Origin: Methylopila sp. Yamaguchi
GTDB taxonomy: Bacteria; Pseudomonadota; Alphaproteobacteria; Rhizobiales; Methylopilaceae
Length of the DNA stretch: 64,000 bases
Assembly (NCBI RefSeq): GCF_002897035.1
Contig: NZ_BAUX01000003.1
Coordinates: 124,001 to 188,000 of the forward strand
Direction: 5' to 3'
Position numbers and translations under genes: made by a program. This document shows positions 20,440-29,599 of the stretch, in pieces (within the stretch, counting starts at the first letter, position 1; each line of letters opens with the position of its first letter). Below the pieces are notes generated by a model. The model searched no databases. It saw nothing but the letters and a program-made list of their open reading frames with translations, and was not told the DNA's origin.

Positions 20440-21120
20440 ATGTCAACCTCCGATGCGACGCCGCCTTCGGGCGTGATCACGCTCGACGCCCTCGACCTCG
20501 CGGCGCTGATCGCGAGCCGGGTCTGCCACGACGTGATCAGTCCCGTGGGCGCCATCGTCAACGGCCTCGAGATTCTCGAGGACGAGAAGGACGAGGGCAT
20601 GCGGGGCTTCGCTTTCGACCTCATCAAGAAGAGCGCGGCGCAGGCCTCCGCCCGCCTGCAGTTCTGCCGCATCGCCTTCGGCGCGGCGGGTTCGGCTGCG
20701 GCCATGCTCGACCTTGGCGACGCCGAGCAGGTCGCGCGCGGGTTCATCGAGGACCAGAAGACCAAGCTCACCTGGGAGGCCCCGCGCCAACTGCTCCTGA
20801 AGAACAAGGTGAAGCTGCTGCTCAACCTGGTGCTGGTCGCGACCACCACCATTCCACGTGGCGGCGTCATCGCCGTAACGTCGGAAGGCGAGGGGGACGC
20901 CACCGCGTTCCGGATCGTCGCGACGGGCCCAACCGCCCGCGTGCCTGGAAACGTGGTCGACCTGCTGGCGGGCCGCGCCCCGGACGACCGGGTCGACGCC
21001 CACGTCATCCAGCCGTTCTACGCCGGTCTCGTCGCCAAGGCGGCGAACATGGCGGTGACGATCGAGGCCGAGATCGAAGGCGAGCGCATCGTCACGCGGG
21101 CGACGACGATCCCGGCGTAG
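20440..21120 (+). CDS. chpT: ChpT-type histidine phosphotransferase
   Basis: This 226-residue protein is the phosphotransfer hub of the alphaproteobacterial CckA-ChpT-CtrA/CpdR cell-cycle pathway. The N-terminal dimerisation helix carries the phospho-acceptor in SRVCHDVISPVGAIVNGLE (His30). The second helix is KKSAAQASARLQFCRIAFGA and the C-terminal part is a degenerate Bergerat-like ATPase domain (RQLLLKNKVKLLLNLVLVAT). The start at 20440 follows a GGAG and gives the normal length. The neighbouring gene is cysQ, divergently transcribed. Confidence 0.92.
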   Translation: MSTSDATPPSGVITLDALDLAALIASRVCHDVISPVGAIVNGLEILEDEKDEGMRGFAFDLIKKSAAQASARLQFCRIAFGAAGSAAAMLDLGDAEQVARGFIEDQKTKLTWEAPRQLLLKNKVKLLLNLVLVATTTIPRGGVIAVTSEGEGDATAFRIVATGPTARVPGNVVDLLAGRAPDDRVDAHVIQPFYAGLVAKAANMAVTIEAEIEGERIVTRATTIPA

Positions 21121-21140
21121 ACCGCCTCGCCGCGGGCGCC

Positions 21141-22034
21141 TTACTCCGCGGCGATCGCGCGATCCTCGTAGGTGGCCGACATGTTGTCCAGGCTCGCCAC
21201 GATGTGGTCCGCGAGCGCTTGGGCGGTCTCGGTCAGCGATCCGGTGTTGCGCAGCAGCGCGATCTTGCAGGTGGGCAGCGAGGGGAAACCCTCCGCCGGC
21301 CCGAGCACCCGCATGCCCGGCCGCAGCGCCGATTCCGGAAGCACCGAAATCGCGAGCCCCGCCAGCACGGCGGAGCCGACCGCGGTGAAATTGCAGCTGG
21401 AGTAGAGCACCCGGTGTTGCCGGCCCATCGCTTCCAGCTTGGCGATCGCGGTCTCGCGCCACTCGCAGGCGGCGGTGCCGAGCGCGAGCGGAAGCACCTG
21501 CTCCTCATGCACCATGGCGCGTTGCGAGGTCACCCACAGCAGGGGCTCTTGGCGGATGATCTCCCCGACGGGCTTGCGGGAGGCGTGGGTGATGATGGCG
21601 AGGTCGAGATCGTCGCGCCCGATGAAGCCGATGAGATGGCTCGTCGGTTCGCAGACCACCGACACCTCGACCCGCGGATTGGACCGCGAGAAGCGGGCGA
21701 GAATCTCCGGCAGGTAGCGCTCCGCGTAGTCGTCCGGCACGCCCAGCCGCACCCGGCCGGTCAACGCGTCGTCAGCGAAGGCGGACACCGCTTCGCGCGA
21801 GATGTGGACGATGCGGCGGGCGTAATCCAACAGCCGCTCGCCGTCTTCCGTGAGCCGGTTTCCCCGCCCGTCGCGCGCGAAGATCGCCCGACCGATCCTT
21901 TCCTCCAGCCGCTTCATCTGCATCGAGACCGCGGACTGGGTTTTGTGCACCACGTCCGCCGCCCGCGTGAACGAGCCTGTGTCGACGATAGCAAGGAAGG
22001 TCTTCAGCTGATCGACGTCGAGAAGAGCGGTCAT
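21141..22034 (-). CDS. LysR-family transcriptional regulator
   Basis: This 297-residue regulator has the N-terminal winged helix at about 5-62 (LDVDQLKTFLAIVDTGSFTR then AADVVHKTQSAVSMQMKRLE) and a LysR substrate-binding domain (GRVRLGVPDDYAERYLPEIL onward). I chose the start at 22034 (GGAG seven bases before, family-typical N-terminus); a start 12 codons upstream is possible. It is divergent from a DUF1127 gene with about 206 bases between starts, and LysR regulators often control the divergent neighbour. Ligand unknown. Confidence 0.9.
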   Translation of the reverse strand: MTALLDVDQLKTFLAIVDTGSFTRAADVVHKTQSAVSMQMKRLEERIGRAIFARDGRGNRLTEDGERLLDYARRIVHISREAVSAFADDALTGRVRLGVPDDYAERYLPEILARFSRSNPRVEVSVVCEPTSHLIGFIGRDDLDLAIITHASRKPVGEIIRQEPLLWVTSQRAMVHEEQVLPLALGTAACEWRETAIAKLEAMGRQHRVLYSSCNFTAVGSAVLAGLAISVLPESALRPGMRVLGPAEGFPSLPTCKIALLRNTGSLTETAQALADHIVASLDNMSATYEDRAIAAE

Positions 22035-22240
22035 GGCGGCTCCGCAGTCCGGGCTCCTGACGCCCATCACGGGATCTGATGACCTATATTAGGAACATTC
22101 GTTTCACTGATCAATGAGGGTCAGGCAAGGTTCGCTTGTCCCCGGGAGGCCGGCGGCGGTTTTCAAGCACCTCGGATGACCCGAGCGGCGGACCGCCCCT
22201 CAAAAGGTGAGAGACGTCGTCCCGGCGTGAGGAGGTTGCC

Positions 22241-22603
22241 ATGTCCCTGCCGTCCATCGAGAGCCTGACGCCCGCCCGGATCACTCCGGCCAAGGTCGCC
22301 CTCGTGAAGGTCCAGGCGATCATGCGAACCGCCTTCGTCGCCGCCGTGGCGTGGAACAACCATCGCAAGCTCGGCGAGCTCGCGGGCCTTGACGACAAGA
22401 TGCTGGCCGACATCGGCCTCACCCGGGCGGACGTCGGGATGGCCGCGTCCGAGCCGCTGTGGCGCGATCCCACCGTCCGGCTCACGGTGCTGGCGGTCGA
22501 GCGTCGGGCGTCGGAGAAGGCGCACACGCGGTGGCGGATGGCGCGTCGGCGCGAAGCGGTCCAGGCGCGGTTGGGTCTGCCCCGCGAGACCTGCGCGGAC
22601 TAA
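22241..22603 (+). CDS. DUF1127 (YjiS-like) small protein
   Basis: This 120-residue protein is longer than the usual 50-90. The DUF1127 core is AWNNHRKLGELAGLDDKMLA followed by DIGLTRADVGMAASEPLW, at about 38-76. A basic helical tail follows (RWRMARRREAVQARLGLPRE). The domain is Arg-rich and in several alphaproteobacteria acts in phosphate/carbon or sRNA-related regulation. It is divergent from the LysR gene, in whose control region a TATATT-like -10 (around 22086) is visible. The start follows GAGGAGG. Confidence 0.85.
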   Translation: MSLPSIESLTPARITPAKVALVKVQAIMRTAFVAAVAWNNHRKLGELAGLDDKMLADIGLTRADVGMAASEPLWRDPTVRLTVLAVERRASEKAHTRWRMARRREAVQARLGLPRETCAD

Positions 22604-22616
22604 CGCGGCCTCGAAA

Positions 22617-23549
22617 TCAGGCGGGCGGCTTGCGCGGCCCGCCTTTTTCCTCGCTGAAGAAGGTCTCGAAGATCTGCTCCATGGCGCGGGCGTTCTGCGC
22701 CGAGAGCTCACGGCTCGTTTCGAGCATCTTGTCGAACGGCGTCGGTTCGGCGGTCTCCGCCGAATCCGGCTCTGGAGCCGGCGCTTCGACCGGATCAGGC
22801 GTCGGCTCCCGCGTCGCGGGATCGGCCGCGTTCCGCGCGCCGAACATTCCTCCGAACATCTCCGCCATCATCTCGCCCAGCGGGTTCGAAAGGGCCGGGC
22901 CGTCGCTCCCGGCGCTTTCGGGGCCGCCGCCTGCGGTCTTCCCGTCATCCGTCTTATCGGGATCGGGGCGGAAGGCGCTCGCCCAGTCGGTAAACGGATT
23001 GCGGGGCGCGTCGTCGGCGGCGTTGGCTTCGGGACGGCGGGTCGAGTCACGCAGCAGCTCATTCCAGAACGCGCCGAAGGGGCCGGGGAAAGGCCCATCG
23101 CTTCCAGCTTCGGGCGCCGACGCCTGGGAGGCCTGAGCCGCCTTGATGACCCCGCCGATCAGGACGCTCGTCAGCACCGGCATCACCTTGCGGATGATGT
23201 CAGCCTGCACGCCGGAGGCCGCGGCGGCCTGGGCGGCGACGGCGCGCGACACGTCCTTCGAGCCGAACAGGGCGCCGAGCGCGTCCTCTCCGGCGCTTCT
23301 GGCGCGGGGGTCGAGGGCGGCGGCCTGGGCCTCGAAGGCGCGCGCGTAGGTCTCGGCGCCCATGAGTTCGTGCAGCCGTCGCGCGGCGGCGTCGCTCTGC
23401 GACTGGCGTTGAAAACCCTGCGCGAAGGCGGGAGTGAGCGCGGCGGTGGCGGCGCGCATCTGCTCCGGCGTCATGCCGTAGGCGCGGGCGATGTGGTCGA
23501 AGGCGCCGCCGCCCTGCGCTCGCCGGATCAGCTCGAACATGTCGAACAT
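22617..23549 (-). CDS. DUF937-domain protein with acidic, disordered C-terminal half
   Basis: This 310-residue protein has an N-terminal DUF937-like helical region at about 1-140 (FELIRRAQGGGAFDHIARAY, PEQMRAATAALTPAFAQGFQ, then IIRKVMPVLTSVLIGGVIKA). After it comes a low-complexity acidic Pro/Ala/Asp-rich segment (about 150-270) and a helical end with FDKMLETSRELSAQNARAME, similar in style to phasin-type amphipathic helices. Function unknown. The ATG at 23549 is chosen; a second in-frame ATG lies three codons later. It is downstream of the antiporter gene on the same strand. Confidence 0.7.
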   Translation of the reverse strand: MFDMFELIRRAQGGGAFDHIARAYGMTPEQMRAATAALTPAFAQGFQRQSQSDAAARRLHELMGAETYARAFEAQAAALDPRARSAGEDALGALFGSKDVSRAVAAQAAAASGVQADIIRKVMPVLTSVLIGGVIKAAQASQASAPEAGSDGPFPGPFGAFWNELLRDSTRRPEANAADDAPRNPFTDWASAFRPDPDKTDDGKTAGGGPESAGSDGPALSNPLGEMMAEMFGGMFGARNAADPATREPTPDPVEAPAPEPDSAETAEPTPFDKMLETSRELSAQNARAMEQIFETFFSEEKGGPRKPPA

Positions 23550-23607
23550 CGCGTCTCTCCTGCGCCGAGCCCCGCCCACCCTAACCCGCGGCGGCCGGGG
23601 CCGCCAC

Positions 23608-25437
23608 TCACTCCGCGGGGGCCGGCGCGGGGGTCGCGGCGTCGTCGACCACGGCTCCCTTCCGCTTCGGCTGCGCCAGAGGCTGGGGCGTCGGCTTGTT
23701 GGTGTAGGTGAGGTCGCGCCCTGCATAGATGCCCTCGACACGCTGCACGTCGAGCTTCTCCGCGTCGCGGCGCCGGACGTCCTCCTCGATCTCGAGCGCG
23801 CGCTCGGCGTCGACCCCGACCGCCTCCAAGGCCATGCGCCCCATTACGAGCGCGCTTTCGAAGGTCTCCCGCACCACGTTGGCGACGCCCATGCCGTAGA
23901 GGTCGAGGGCGTGCCCGCGATCGTAGGCCTTCACCACCAGCTCGGTGAGCGGGAAGCTCGACTGGATCAGCTCGACGATGCGCTTGGCGGTCTCGCGATC
24001 GTCGACGCAGACCAGGATGGCGCGCGCCTTGTCCGCGCCGGCCGCCCGTAACACGTCGAGGCGCGAGCCGTCGCCGTAATAGACCTTGAATCCAAACTGG
24101 GCGGCCTGGAACACCCTCTCCGGGTTGCCGTCGATCAGCGTCGTCTCGACGCCCTCCGCCAGCAACAGCTGCGACGCGATCTGGCCGACGCGGCCGAAGC
24201 CGATCACCAGGACCTGCCCCTTGGCCCCCTCGAAGTCCTCGTCCGGCTCCGGCAGGGTCGGCTCGGCCTTCGCGGCGAACTGCTCGGCGAGCGCCGCAAG
24301 CGGCGGGGCCGCGACCAGGCTGAGCGCCGCCATCGCGGACAGCAGGCTTGCCGTCTCGGCGTCGATCAGCCCGTTGCTCAGCGACAGCGGAACGAGCACG
24401 AACACGAACTCGCCGGCCGCCGCGAGCAGCGAGCCGATCCGGATCGCGTCCGGCAGGGGAGCGCCGAACAGACGGGCGAGGACGCCCGCGATGACGACCT
24501 TGAGCGCGAGATAGCCGACCGTGGCCGCCAGCAGCAGCGGCAGTCGACTCCAGACCACGCCGACGTCGATGGTCATGCCGATGCCCATGAAGAACAAGGC
24601 GATCAGCAGTCCGCGAAATGGCTCGACGTCGGCTTCGAGCTCATGCCGGTAGGACGAGGTGGCAAGCAGCACTCCGGCGAGAAAGGAGCCGAGCGCCATC
24701 GACAGGCCCGCCGCGTGGGCGACCTCCGCGGCCCCCAGGACGACGAGCAGCGCGGCGGCGGTCATCACCTCGCGCGCGCCGGTGCGCGCCAGCAGGCGGA
24801 ACATGGGATCGAGCAGATAGCGCCCCGCGACCACGATGCCGGCGAGAGCGGCGACGGCGATCGCCGCGGAGGCCAGGGTGTGGCCCCAGCTCTCGCTCGG
24901 GGCCCCCGCCGGCGCGCCGAGAAACGGAATGAGCGCCAGCGCCGGGACGACGGCGATGTCCTGCGCCAGCAGCACCGCGAAGGTCTTCTCGCCGTAAGGC
25001 CGATTGAGATGGCCGCGTTCGTCGAGGATCTGCAGCGCCATGGCGGTGGCGGAAGAGTAGAGCGCGACGCCGATCGCAAGCGCCGAGGGGGCCGCCCAGC
25101 CGCCGAGGTAGGCGAGCAGCGCTACGGCGAGGGCCGCTCCGACGATCTGGCCGCCGCCCATGCCGACGACGTAGCGGCGGAGCGCGATCAGCCGCTCGAG
25201 CCTGAGGTCGAGCCCGATCAGGAACAGCAGCATGACGACGCCAAGCTCGGCGAGCTGCAGCACCTGCTCCGGGTCCCGGAAGAAGCCGAGCGCCGCGGGG
25301 CCGACGACCACGCCGGCCGCAAGGTAGCCGACAACGGCGCCCAGCCCCAATCGGCGGGCGATCGGGGCGGCGACGACCGCAGCCACCAGAAAGACGAGAA
25401 TGCCGATCAACGGTCCGGGGGCTGCGGGATGTTCCAT
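23608..25437 (-). CDS. Kef-type monovalent cation:proton antiporter with TrkA-N domain
   Basis: This 609-residue inner-membrane protein has about 12 hydrophobic segments forming a CPA2 exchanger domain at residues 1-385 (AVVGYLAAGVVVGPAALGFF, GVVMLLFLIGLDLRLERLIA and the AQDIAVVPALALIPFL signature). A Rossmann TrkA-N domain follows (QVLVIGFGRVGQIASQLLLA at about 417) and binds nucleotide. The tail is Pro/Ala-rich. KefB/KefC in E. coli are glutathione-gated K+ efflux systems; whether this one is glutathione-gated is not clear. The gene is divergent from pabB. Confidence 0.88.
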   Translation of the reverse strand: MEHPAAPGPLIGILVFLVAAVVAAPIARRLGLGAVVGYLAAGVVVGPAALGFFRDPEQVLQLAELGVVMLLFLIGLDLRLERLIALRRYVVGMGGGQIVGAALAVALLAYLGGWAAPSALAIGVALYSSATAMALQILDERGHLNRPYGEKTFAVLLAQDIAVVPALALIPFLGAPAGAPSESWGHTLASAAIAVAALAGIVVAGRYLLDPMFRLLARTGAREVMTAAALLVVLGAAEVAHAAGLSMALGSFLAGVLLATSSYRHELEADVEPFRGLLIALFFMGIGMTIDVGVVWSRLPLLLAATVGYLALKVVIAGVLARLFGAPLPDAIRIGSLLAAAGEFVFVLVPLSLSNGLIDAETASLLSAMAALSLVAAPPLAALAEQFAAKAEPTLPEPDEDFEGAKGQVLVIGFGRVGQIASQLLLAEGVETTLIDGNPERVFQAAQFGFKVYYGDGSRLDVLRAAGADKARAILVCVDDRETAKRIVELIQSSFPLTELVVKAYDRGHALDLYGMGVANVVRETFESALVMGRMALEAVGVDAERALEIEEDVRRRDAEKLDVQRVEGIYAGRDLTYTNKPTPQPLAQPKRKGAVVDDAATPAPAPAE

Positions 25438-25609
25438 GAGGCGGCTCCGGCGCGAGGTTTGCCGCGCATGTGGCGCCCTGCGGCTCGCCTTCGCAAGCGG
25501 TCCCCGGCTATGCATCGCCGCGCCGCACATGACGCAGGGCTTGCGCGCGCTTATCATAAGAGACGACACGCGCGGCCGGCGATCGGCGGCGCCGGAGTGC
25601 GGACGGACG

Positions 25610-27046
25610 ATGCGCATCGCGGAGCTTCAGACGACGGACATGCCCGCGCTGGCGGAACGCCTCGCCGGACTGCCGCATCTCGTCTTTCTCGACAGCGCGA
25701 TGCCGCACGCCAAGCTCGGCCGCCATTCCTATCTCGCGGCCGATCCCTACGCCGTTCTGGAAGTCAGCGCCGCCGGAGCGCGCCTCAGCGGAGAGATCGT
25801 CGACGGCGATCCGCTCGAGGCGCTGGAGCGCGCGCTCGCGGCCGAACGCGCGCCGGCTCACCCCGACCTTCCGCCGTTCCAGGGCGGCGCGGCGGGCTTC
25901 ATCTCCTACGACTACGGGCGTCGTCTTGAGCGGCTGCCGGCGCCTGAGGTGGACGATCTCGGCGTGCCGGACGCGGTGCTGCCGCTCTATGATTGGGTGA
26001 TCGCCTGCGACCATGCCAAGGGGAAGGCGTGGCTGATCTCGACCGGCGCGCCTGAGCGCGACGCTGAGGCCCGCGCGGCGCGCGCGGACGCCCGCGCGAA
26101 TTGGGTGCTGGAGCGGCTCGCGGCGCCCGTCGTCGCGCGGGCCGTCGTCGCCGCTCAGCCGATCGCCTTCAATTCGAACTTCACCCGCGAGGACTACGAG
26201 CGGGCGATCGCCCGCACCGTCGACTACGTGCTCTCGGGAGACATCTTCCAGGCGAACGTCGCCCAGCGCTTCCTGGCCGATCTCCCGGCGGGCTTCGACC
26301 CCTGGGCGTTCTACCGGCGCCTGCGCACCCGCAACGCCGCGCCGTTCGCGGCCTATCTCGCCTTCGGCGACGTCGTGCTGGCGTCGAGTTCGCCGGAGCG
26401 CTTCGTCTCGGTCGAGGGCGACCGCGTGGAGGCGCGGCCCATCAAGGGCACGGCCAAGCGCTGGGCGGACCCGCACGCCGACGGGTCGTCCTCCCGCGCT
26501 CTGCTCGCCTCCGAGAAGGACCGGGCCGAGAACGTCATGATCGTTGACCTGTTGCGGAACGACCTGTCGCGGGTGTGCCGGCCGGGCACGGTCGAGGTTC
26601 CGACCCTGTGCGGGCTCGAGACCTACGCCTCGGTCCATCATCTGGTCTCCGTCGTGACGGGGCGACTGCGTGAAGGGCTTGGCGTGACCGACCTGCTCAG
26701 GGCGAGCTTTCCCGGAGGCTCGATCACCGGCGCGCCGAAGCTCCGCGCCATGGAGATCATCGCCGAGCTGGAGCGCCACGCCCGCGGCGTTTACTGCGGC
26801 TCGATCGGCTGGATTTCGTTCGCCGGCGACGCTGACTTCAACATCGCGATCCGCACCGCGACGCTCGCCCGCGGCAAGGCCCTGTTTCAGGCCGGCGGCG
26901 GGATCACCGCGCTGTCGGACCCGCGCGCCGAATACGACGAGACGCTGACCAAGGCTCGCGCGGTGTTCGACGCCTTCGGCGGCGGCCTAGCGGCGGCCAA
27001 GGACGGCGAGGAGCCGCCGCGCGCGGCGGCCGGAGGCCTCCGATGA
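25610..27046 (+). CDS. pabB: Aminodeoxychorismate synthase component I
   Basis: This 478-residue chorismate-utilising enzyme makes 4-amino-4-deoxychorismate for p-aminobenzoate and folate. The N-terminal domain spans 1-170 and the chorismate-binding domain 185-455. Motifs include SFPGGSITGAPKLRAMEIIA, RAENVMIVDLLRNDLSRVCR and VRFxAGGGI-like FQAGGGITALSDPRAEYDET. The Pro-Ile-Lys-Gly-Thr motif (RPIKGTAKRW) is the PabB form and separates it from anthranilate synthase TrpE. The stop overlaps the pabA start by four bases. Confidence 0.93.
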   Translation: MRIAELQTTDMPALAERLAGLPHLVFLDSAMPHAKLGRHSYLAADPYAVLEVSAAGARLSGEIVDGDPLEALERALAAERAPAHPDLPPFQGGAAGFISYDYGRRLERLPAPEVDDLGVPDAVLPLYDWVIACDHAKGKAWLISTGAPERDAEARAARADARANWVLERLAAPVVARAVVAAQPIAFNSNFTREDYERAIARTVDYVLSGDIFQANVAQRFLADLPAGFDPWAFYRRLRTRNAAPFAAYLAFGDVVLASSSPERFVSVEGDRVEARPIKGTAKRWADPHADGSSSRALLASEKDRAENVMIVDLLRNDLSRVCRPGTVEVPTLCGLETYASVHHLVSVVTGRLREGLGVTDLLRASFPGGSITGAPKLRAMEIIAELERHARGVYCGSIGWISFAGDADFNIAIRTATLARGKALFQAGGGITALSDPRAEYDETLTKARAVFDAFGGGLAAAKDGEEPPRAAAGGLR

Positions 27047-27636
27047 TCCTCGTCGTCGACAATTACGACTCCTTCGTCTTCAACGTCGCCCGCTACGTCG
27101 AGGAGCTCGGCCGCGAGGTGAAGGTCGTGCGCAACGACGCGGTCGGCGTGCGGGAGATTGCGGCGATGGCGCCCGAGGCGGTGATCGTCTCGCCCGGCCC
27201 CTGCACCCCGACCGAAGCGGGCGTGTCGCTTCCGCTGATCCGGGCGCTGTCGGGCGTGGTCCCGATCCTTGGCATCTGCCTCGGCCATCAAGCGATCGGC
27301 GAGGTCTTCGGAGGCCGCGTCGTTCGCGCCCGGCGGCCGCTGCACGGTCGCGCCTCCCGCGTCGCGCACGACGGCGAGGGACTGTTCGCCGGGCTGCCCG
27401 ACCCGCTCACCGTCGGCCGCTACCACTCCCTAATCGTCGAGTTCGACGAAGGCTACGTGGGGCCGCTCCGCGTGACGGCGACTTCGGAGGAGGGCGAGGT
27501 GATGGCGCTGGCGCACGCGGAGCATCCGACGTTCGGCGTGCAGTTCCATCCGGAGTCGATCCTCACCGACAGCGGCCACGCCTTGCTCCGGAACTTCCTG
27601 GCCATGGCGGAGGCGCGCGCGCCGTGCCTCGCCTGA
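27043..27636 (+). CDS. pabA: Aminodeoxychorismate synthase glutamine amidotransferase
   Basis: This 197-residue class-I glutamine amidotransferase supplies ammonia to PabB. The nucleophile Cys is in ILGICLGHQAIGEVFGG (about 79), and His and Glu are in FGVQFHPESILTDSGH (about 170). The N-terminus LVVDNYDSFVFNVARYVEEL is typical of PabA/TrpG; the pairing with pabB and pabC fixes the role as folate. It overlaps pabB by four bases and pabC by 13, so the three genes form a tight operon. Confidence 0.95.
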   Translation: MILVVDNYDSFVFNVARYVEELGREVKVVRNDAVGVREIAAMAPEAVIVSPGPCTPTEAGVSLPLIRALSGVVPILGICLGHQAIGEVFGGRVVRARRPLHGRASRVAHDGEGLFAGLPDPLTVGRYHSLIVEFDEGYVGPLRVTATSEEGEVMALAHAEHPTFGVQFHPESILTDSGHALLRNFLAMAEARAPCLA

Positions 27637-28451
27637 ACGGCGCCGCGGCGGCGGGCGTCGCGCCGTTTGACCTCGCGGACCGTGGGCTGACGCTCGGCGA
27701 CGGGCTGTTCGAGACCATTGCGGTGTTCGACGGCCGTCCCGCCGCGCTCGACGCCCACCTCGACCGCATGGTCGAAGCCGCGGCCGAAATCCGGTTGCCG
27801 GTCGATCGCGGCCTGCTTGAAACGGAGGTGGCGGCTCTGGCGGGGGAGGGCGGCGACGCCGTCCTTCGCCTCACGGTCACCCGCGGCGCTGGCGCGCGCG
27901 GGCTCGCGATCCCCGAGGGCGGCGCGCCGACCGTAATCGCGGCGCGGGCGCCGTTCCCCTTCGCCGCCCTCGGGGCGCCGATCCAGCTCGCCACGGTCTC
28001 GGTCCAGCGCAATCCGACGTCCTTCGCGTCGCGCGCCAAGACCCTGTCCTACCTCGACAGCGTGCTCGCCTACGACGAGGCGCGCCGCGCGGGCGCGGAC
28101 GATGCGCTGATGCTGAACATCCACGGCCGCGCCGCGTCGACGTCGATGGCGAACCTCTTTGCGCTGTTCGGACGGACGCTCGCCACACCGCCGGTCGCGG
28201 AGGGCGTGCTGCCGGGGATCGTGCGCCGGCTCGTGCTGAAGCTCGCCCCCGCGCTGGGCCTTACGCCGCTGGAGCGTCCGCTGACGCGCGCCGAGCTGAG
28301 CGACGCCGACGCCGTCTTCGCCACCAACAGCGTTCGGCTCCTGATGCCGGTGACCGCTCTGGACGGCGCCAGGCTCGCCGAGGAGACGGGGGTCATAACG
28401 GCGCTCGCCGAGGCCGTCCGAGAGGCCTGCGGCGCTCCGCGAAAGGGTTAA
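27624..28451 (+). CDS. pabC: Aminodeoxychorismate lyase
   Basis: This 275-residue fold-type IV PLP enzyme splits aminodeoxychorismate into p-aminobenzoate and pyruvate. Markers are RGLTLGDGLFETIAVFDGRP (about 21-40), the Lys-containing FASRAKTLSYLDSVLAYDEA and the C-terminal DADAVFATNSVRLLMPV. It starts with GTG inside the end of pabA (13-base overlap). Its nearest relatives include branched-chain aminotransferases; the operon supports PabC. Confidence 0.9.
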   Translation: MPRLNGAAAAGVAPFDLADRGLTLGDGLFETIAVFDGRPAALDAHLDRMVEAAAEIRLPVDRGLLETEVAALAGEGGDAVLRLTVTRGAGARGLAIPEGGAPTVIAARAPFPFAALGAPIQLATVSVQRNPTSFASRAKTLSYLDSVLAYDEARRAGADDALMLNIHGRAASTSMANLFALFGRTLATPPVAEGVLPGIVRRLVLKLAPALGLTPLERPLTRAELSDADAVFATNSVRLLMPVTALDGARLAEETGVITALAEAVREACGAPRKG

Positions 28452-28540
28452 CGGCCGGCGCCGTGCCGTTAGCGATCGTTCACTAAGCGGGAGCGCGACA
28501 GCTTGCGGGCGGCGTCGGCGGCGGTATCTCCGCGGACGCC

Positions 28541-28741
28541 ATGGCTGACACCGCCCGCACTTTCAAGCGCCTCCGGCCGCCGACGTCACCGCCAGCGCAG
28601 CCGAGCCGACCGGTCTTCGGCCGCCGCGCTTCGGTTCCGGAGCCGACGCCAGCGCCGCGACGCACGTCGCGCGCCGCGCAGGCCTTCTGCGCAGGCATGA
28701 TCGTCTACGGGATTGTGATGATCGTGCTCGACAAACTTTAG
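28541..28741 (+). CDS. Small membrane protein, unknown function
   Basis: A 66-residue frame starts MADTARTFKRLRPPTSPPAQ. It has a basic Pro-rich N-terminus and one C-terminal hydrophobic helix (about 47-66, AFCAGMIVYGIVMIVLDKL). It lies 89 bases after pabC and is convergent with the ialB-family gene. I recognise no family. The single clean membrane helix and charged tail suggest a real tail-anchored peptide. Confidence 0.45.
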   Translation: MADTARTFKRLRPPTSPPAQPSRPVFGRRASVPEPTPAPRRTSRAAQAFCAGMIVYGIVMIVLDKL

Positions 28742-28754
28742 AACGCCCCGAGCG

Positions 28755-29258
28755 TCAGGGCAGCGCGTCGTAGCCCGGCCCGAACCCCTTCAGCGACACC
28801 GGGATGCCGATGCCCTTCTCGGGCGTTTGGAAGATGATGAAGGTCGCGCTCTGACCGTTGCGGAACTGGTTGACGAGCGTGTCCTCGAGCACCACCTCAG
28901 CCACGCAGCCGTTCTGCAGGCACCGGACGAAGCCGGCGCGGCCCACCTCGTTCTGGTCGATCCGAAGGCCCAGTCCCGACGGCAACAGCACGCCGAGCGG
29001 CGCCAGCACCCGCAACAGGCGGCTCTTCTTATCGGCGGTCTTTAGAACGATGACCGTGAGGCCGACGTTCGGCATGTCGTCGGCCGTCACGCTCTGAATG
29101 AGCGCGCACTGCTCGCCCTGCGCGCCCGCCGGCGTGTCGCAGCGCATTTGCCAATCGCCATGGGTGGCCTTCACCGCGCCCTGCGCGAAAGCGGCGACCG
29201 GCGCGAGCCCGATCAGGGCGGCTGCGGCGGCGAGCGCCAGAGAACGGATGCGAGGCAC
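28755..29258 (-). CDS. Invasion-associated locus B (IalB) family protein
   Basis: This 167-residue periplasmic protein has a signal peptide (1-25, cleavage near FAQGAV). The IalB-type domain follows: HGDWQMRCDTPAG, EQCALIQSV, LGVLLPSGLGLRIDQNEVGR, CLQNGCVAEVVLEDTLVNQF and the end FGPGYDALP. IalB was first described as an invasion factor in Bartonella, but the family is common in free-living Hyphomicrobiales and its molecular role is not settled. Four Cys suggest two disulfides. It starts with GTG without a strong ribosome site. Confidence 0.85.
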   Translation of the reverse strand: MPRIRSLALAAAAALIGLAPVAAFAQGAVKATHGDWQMRCDTPAGAQGEQCALIQSVTADDMPNVGLTVIVLKTADKKSRLLRVLAPLGVLLPSGLGLRIDQNEVGRAGFVRCLQNGCVAEVVLEDTLVNQFRNGQSATFIIFQTPEKGIGIPVSLKGFGPGYDALP

Positions 29259-29599
29259 GTGGGGCGGTCTCCGGATACGGGCCGCTCGGGCGTAGCAGAG
29301 CGGAGCGGCGTGTCAAGCTGACCGCCGCTCGCCCAAGGCCGTCTCGGGACTGCGGTTTTTCGCGCCCTTATGCCGCATGGAAGTCACTGAGGCGCCACAT
29401 TGAGCTTGCGCAACCTTTATGATTTCAAGAAAGCAGGTTAGACCCCCTACAGCCTGCCGCACGCACGGATTCGTCCGCGCGGGCCGGCCGCTTGGGCCTG
29501 ACCGGCTCCGACCATTGGCGGGCTCGCTCCGCCAGGGAAGGGCATGACAAGACAACAAAAAGGGCGAAACCGGCCCTTGGGAAGCGACGAGAGGCTGGC
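29259..29599. other. 341-base gene-free stretch upstream of coxB
   Basis: This is the longest stretch without a gene in the core part. It carries the divergent promoters of the ialB-family gene and of the cytochrome oxidase cluster. The last 90 bases before coxB are purine-rich (gacaacaaaaagggcgaaac around 29553) and include gaagcgacgagagg, a likely ribosome site. I see no clear hairpin, FNR box or small reading frame. Confidence 0.5.

Noticed and set aside
22074-22130. T-N11-A LysR operator in the lysR/DUF1127 gap
   Set aside because: The motif is too loose; several equally good placements exist, so no specific operator is claimed.
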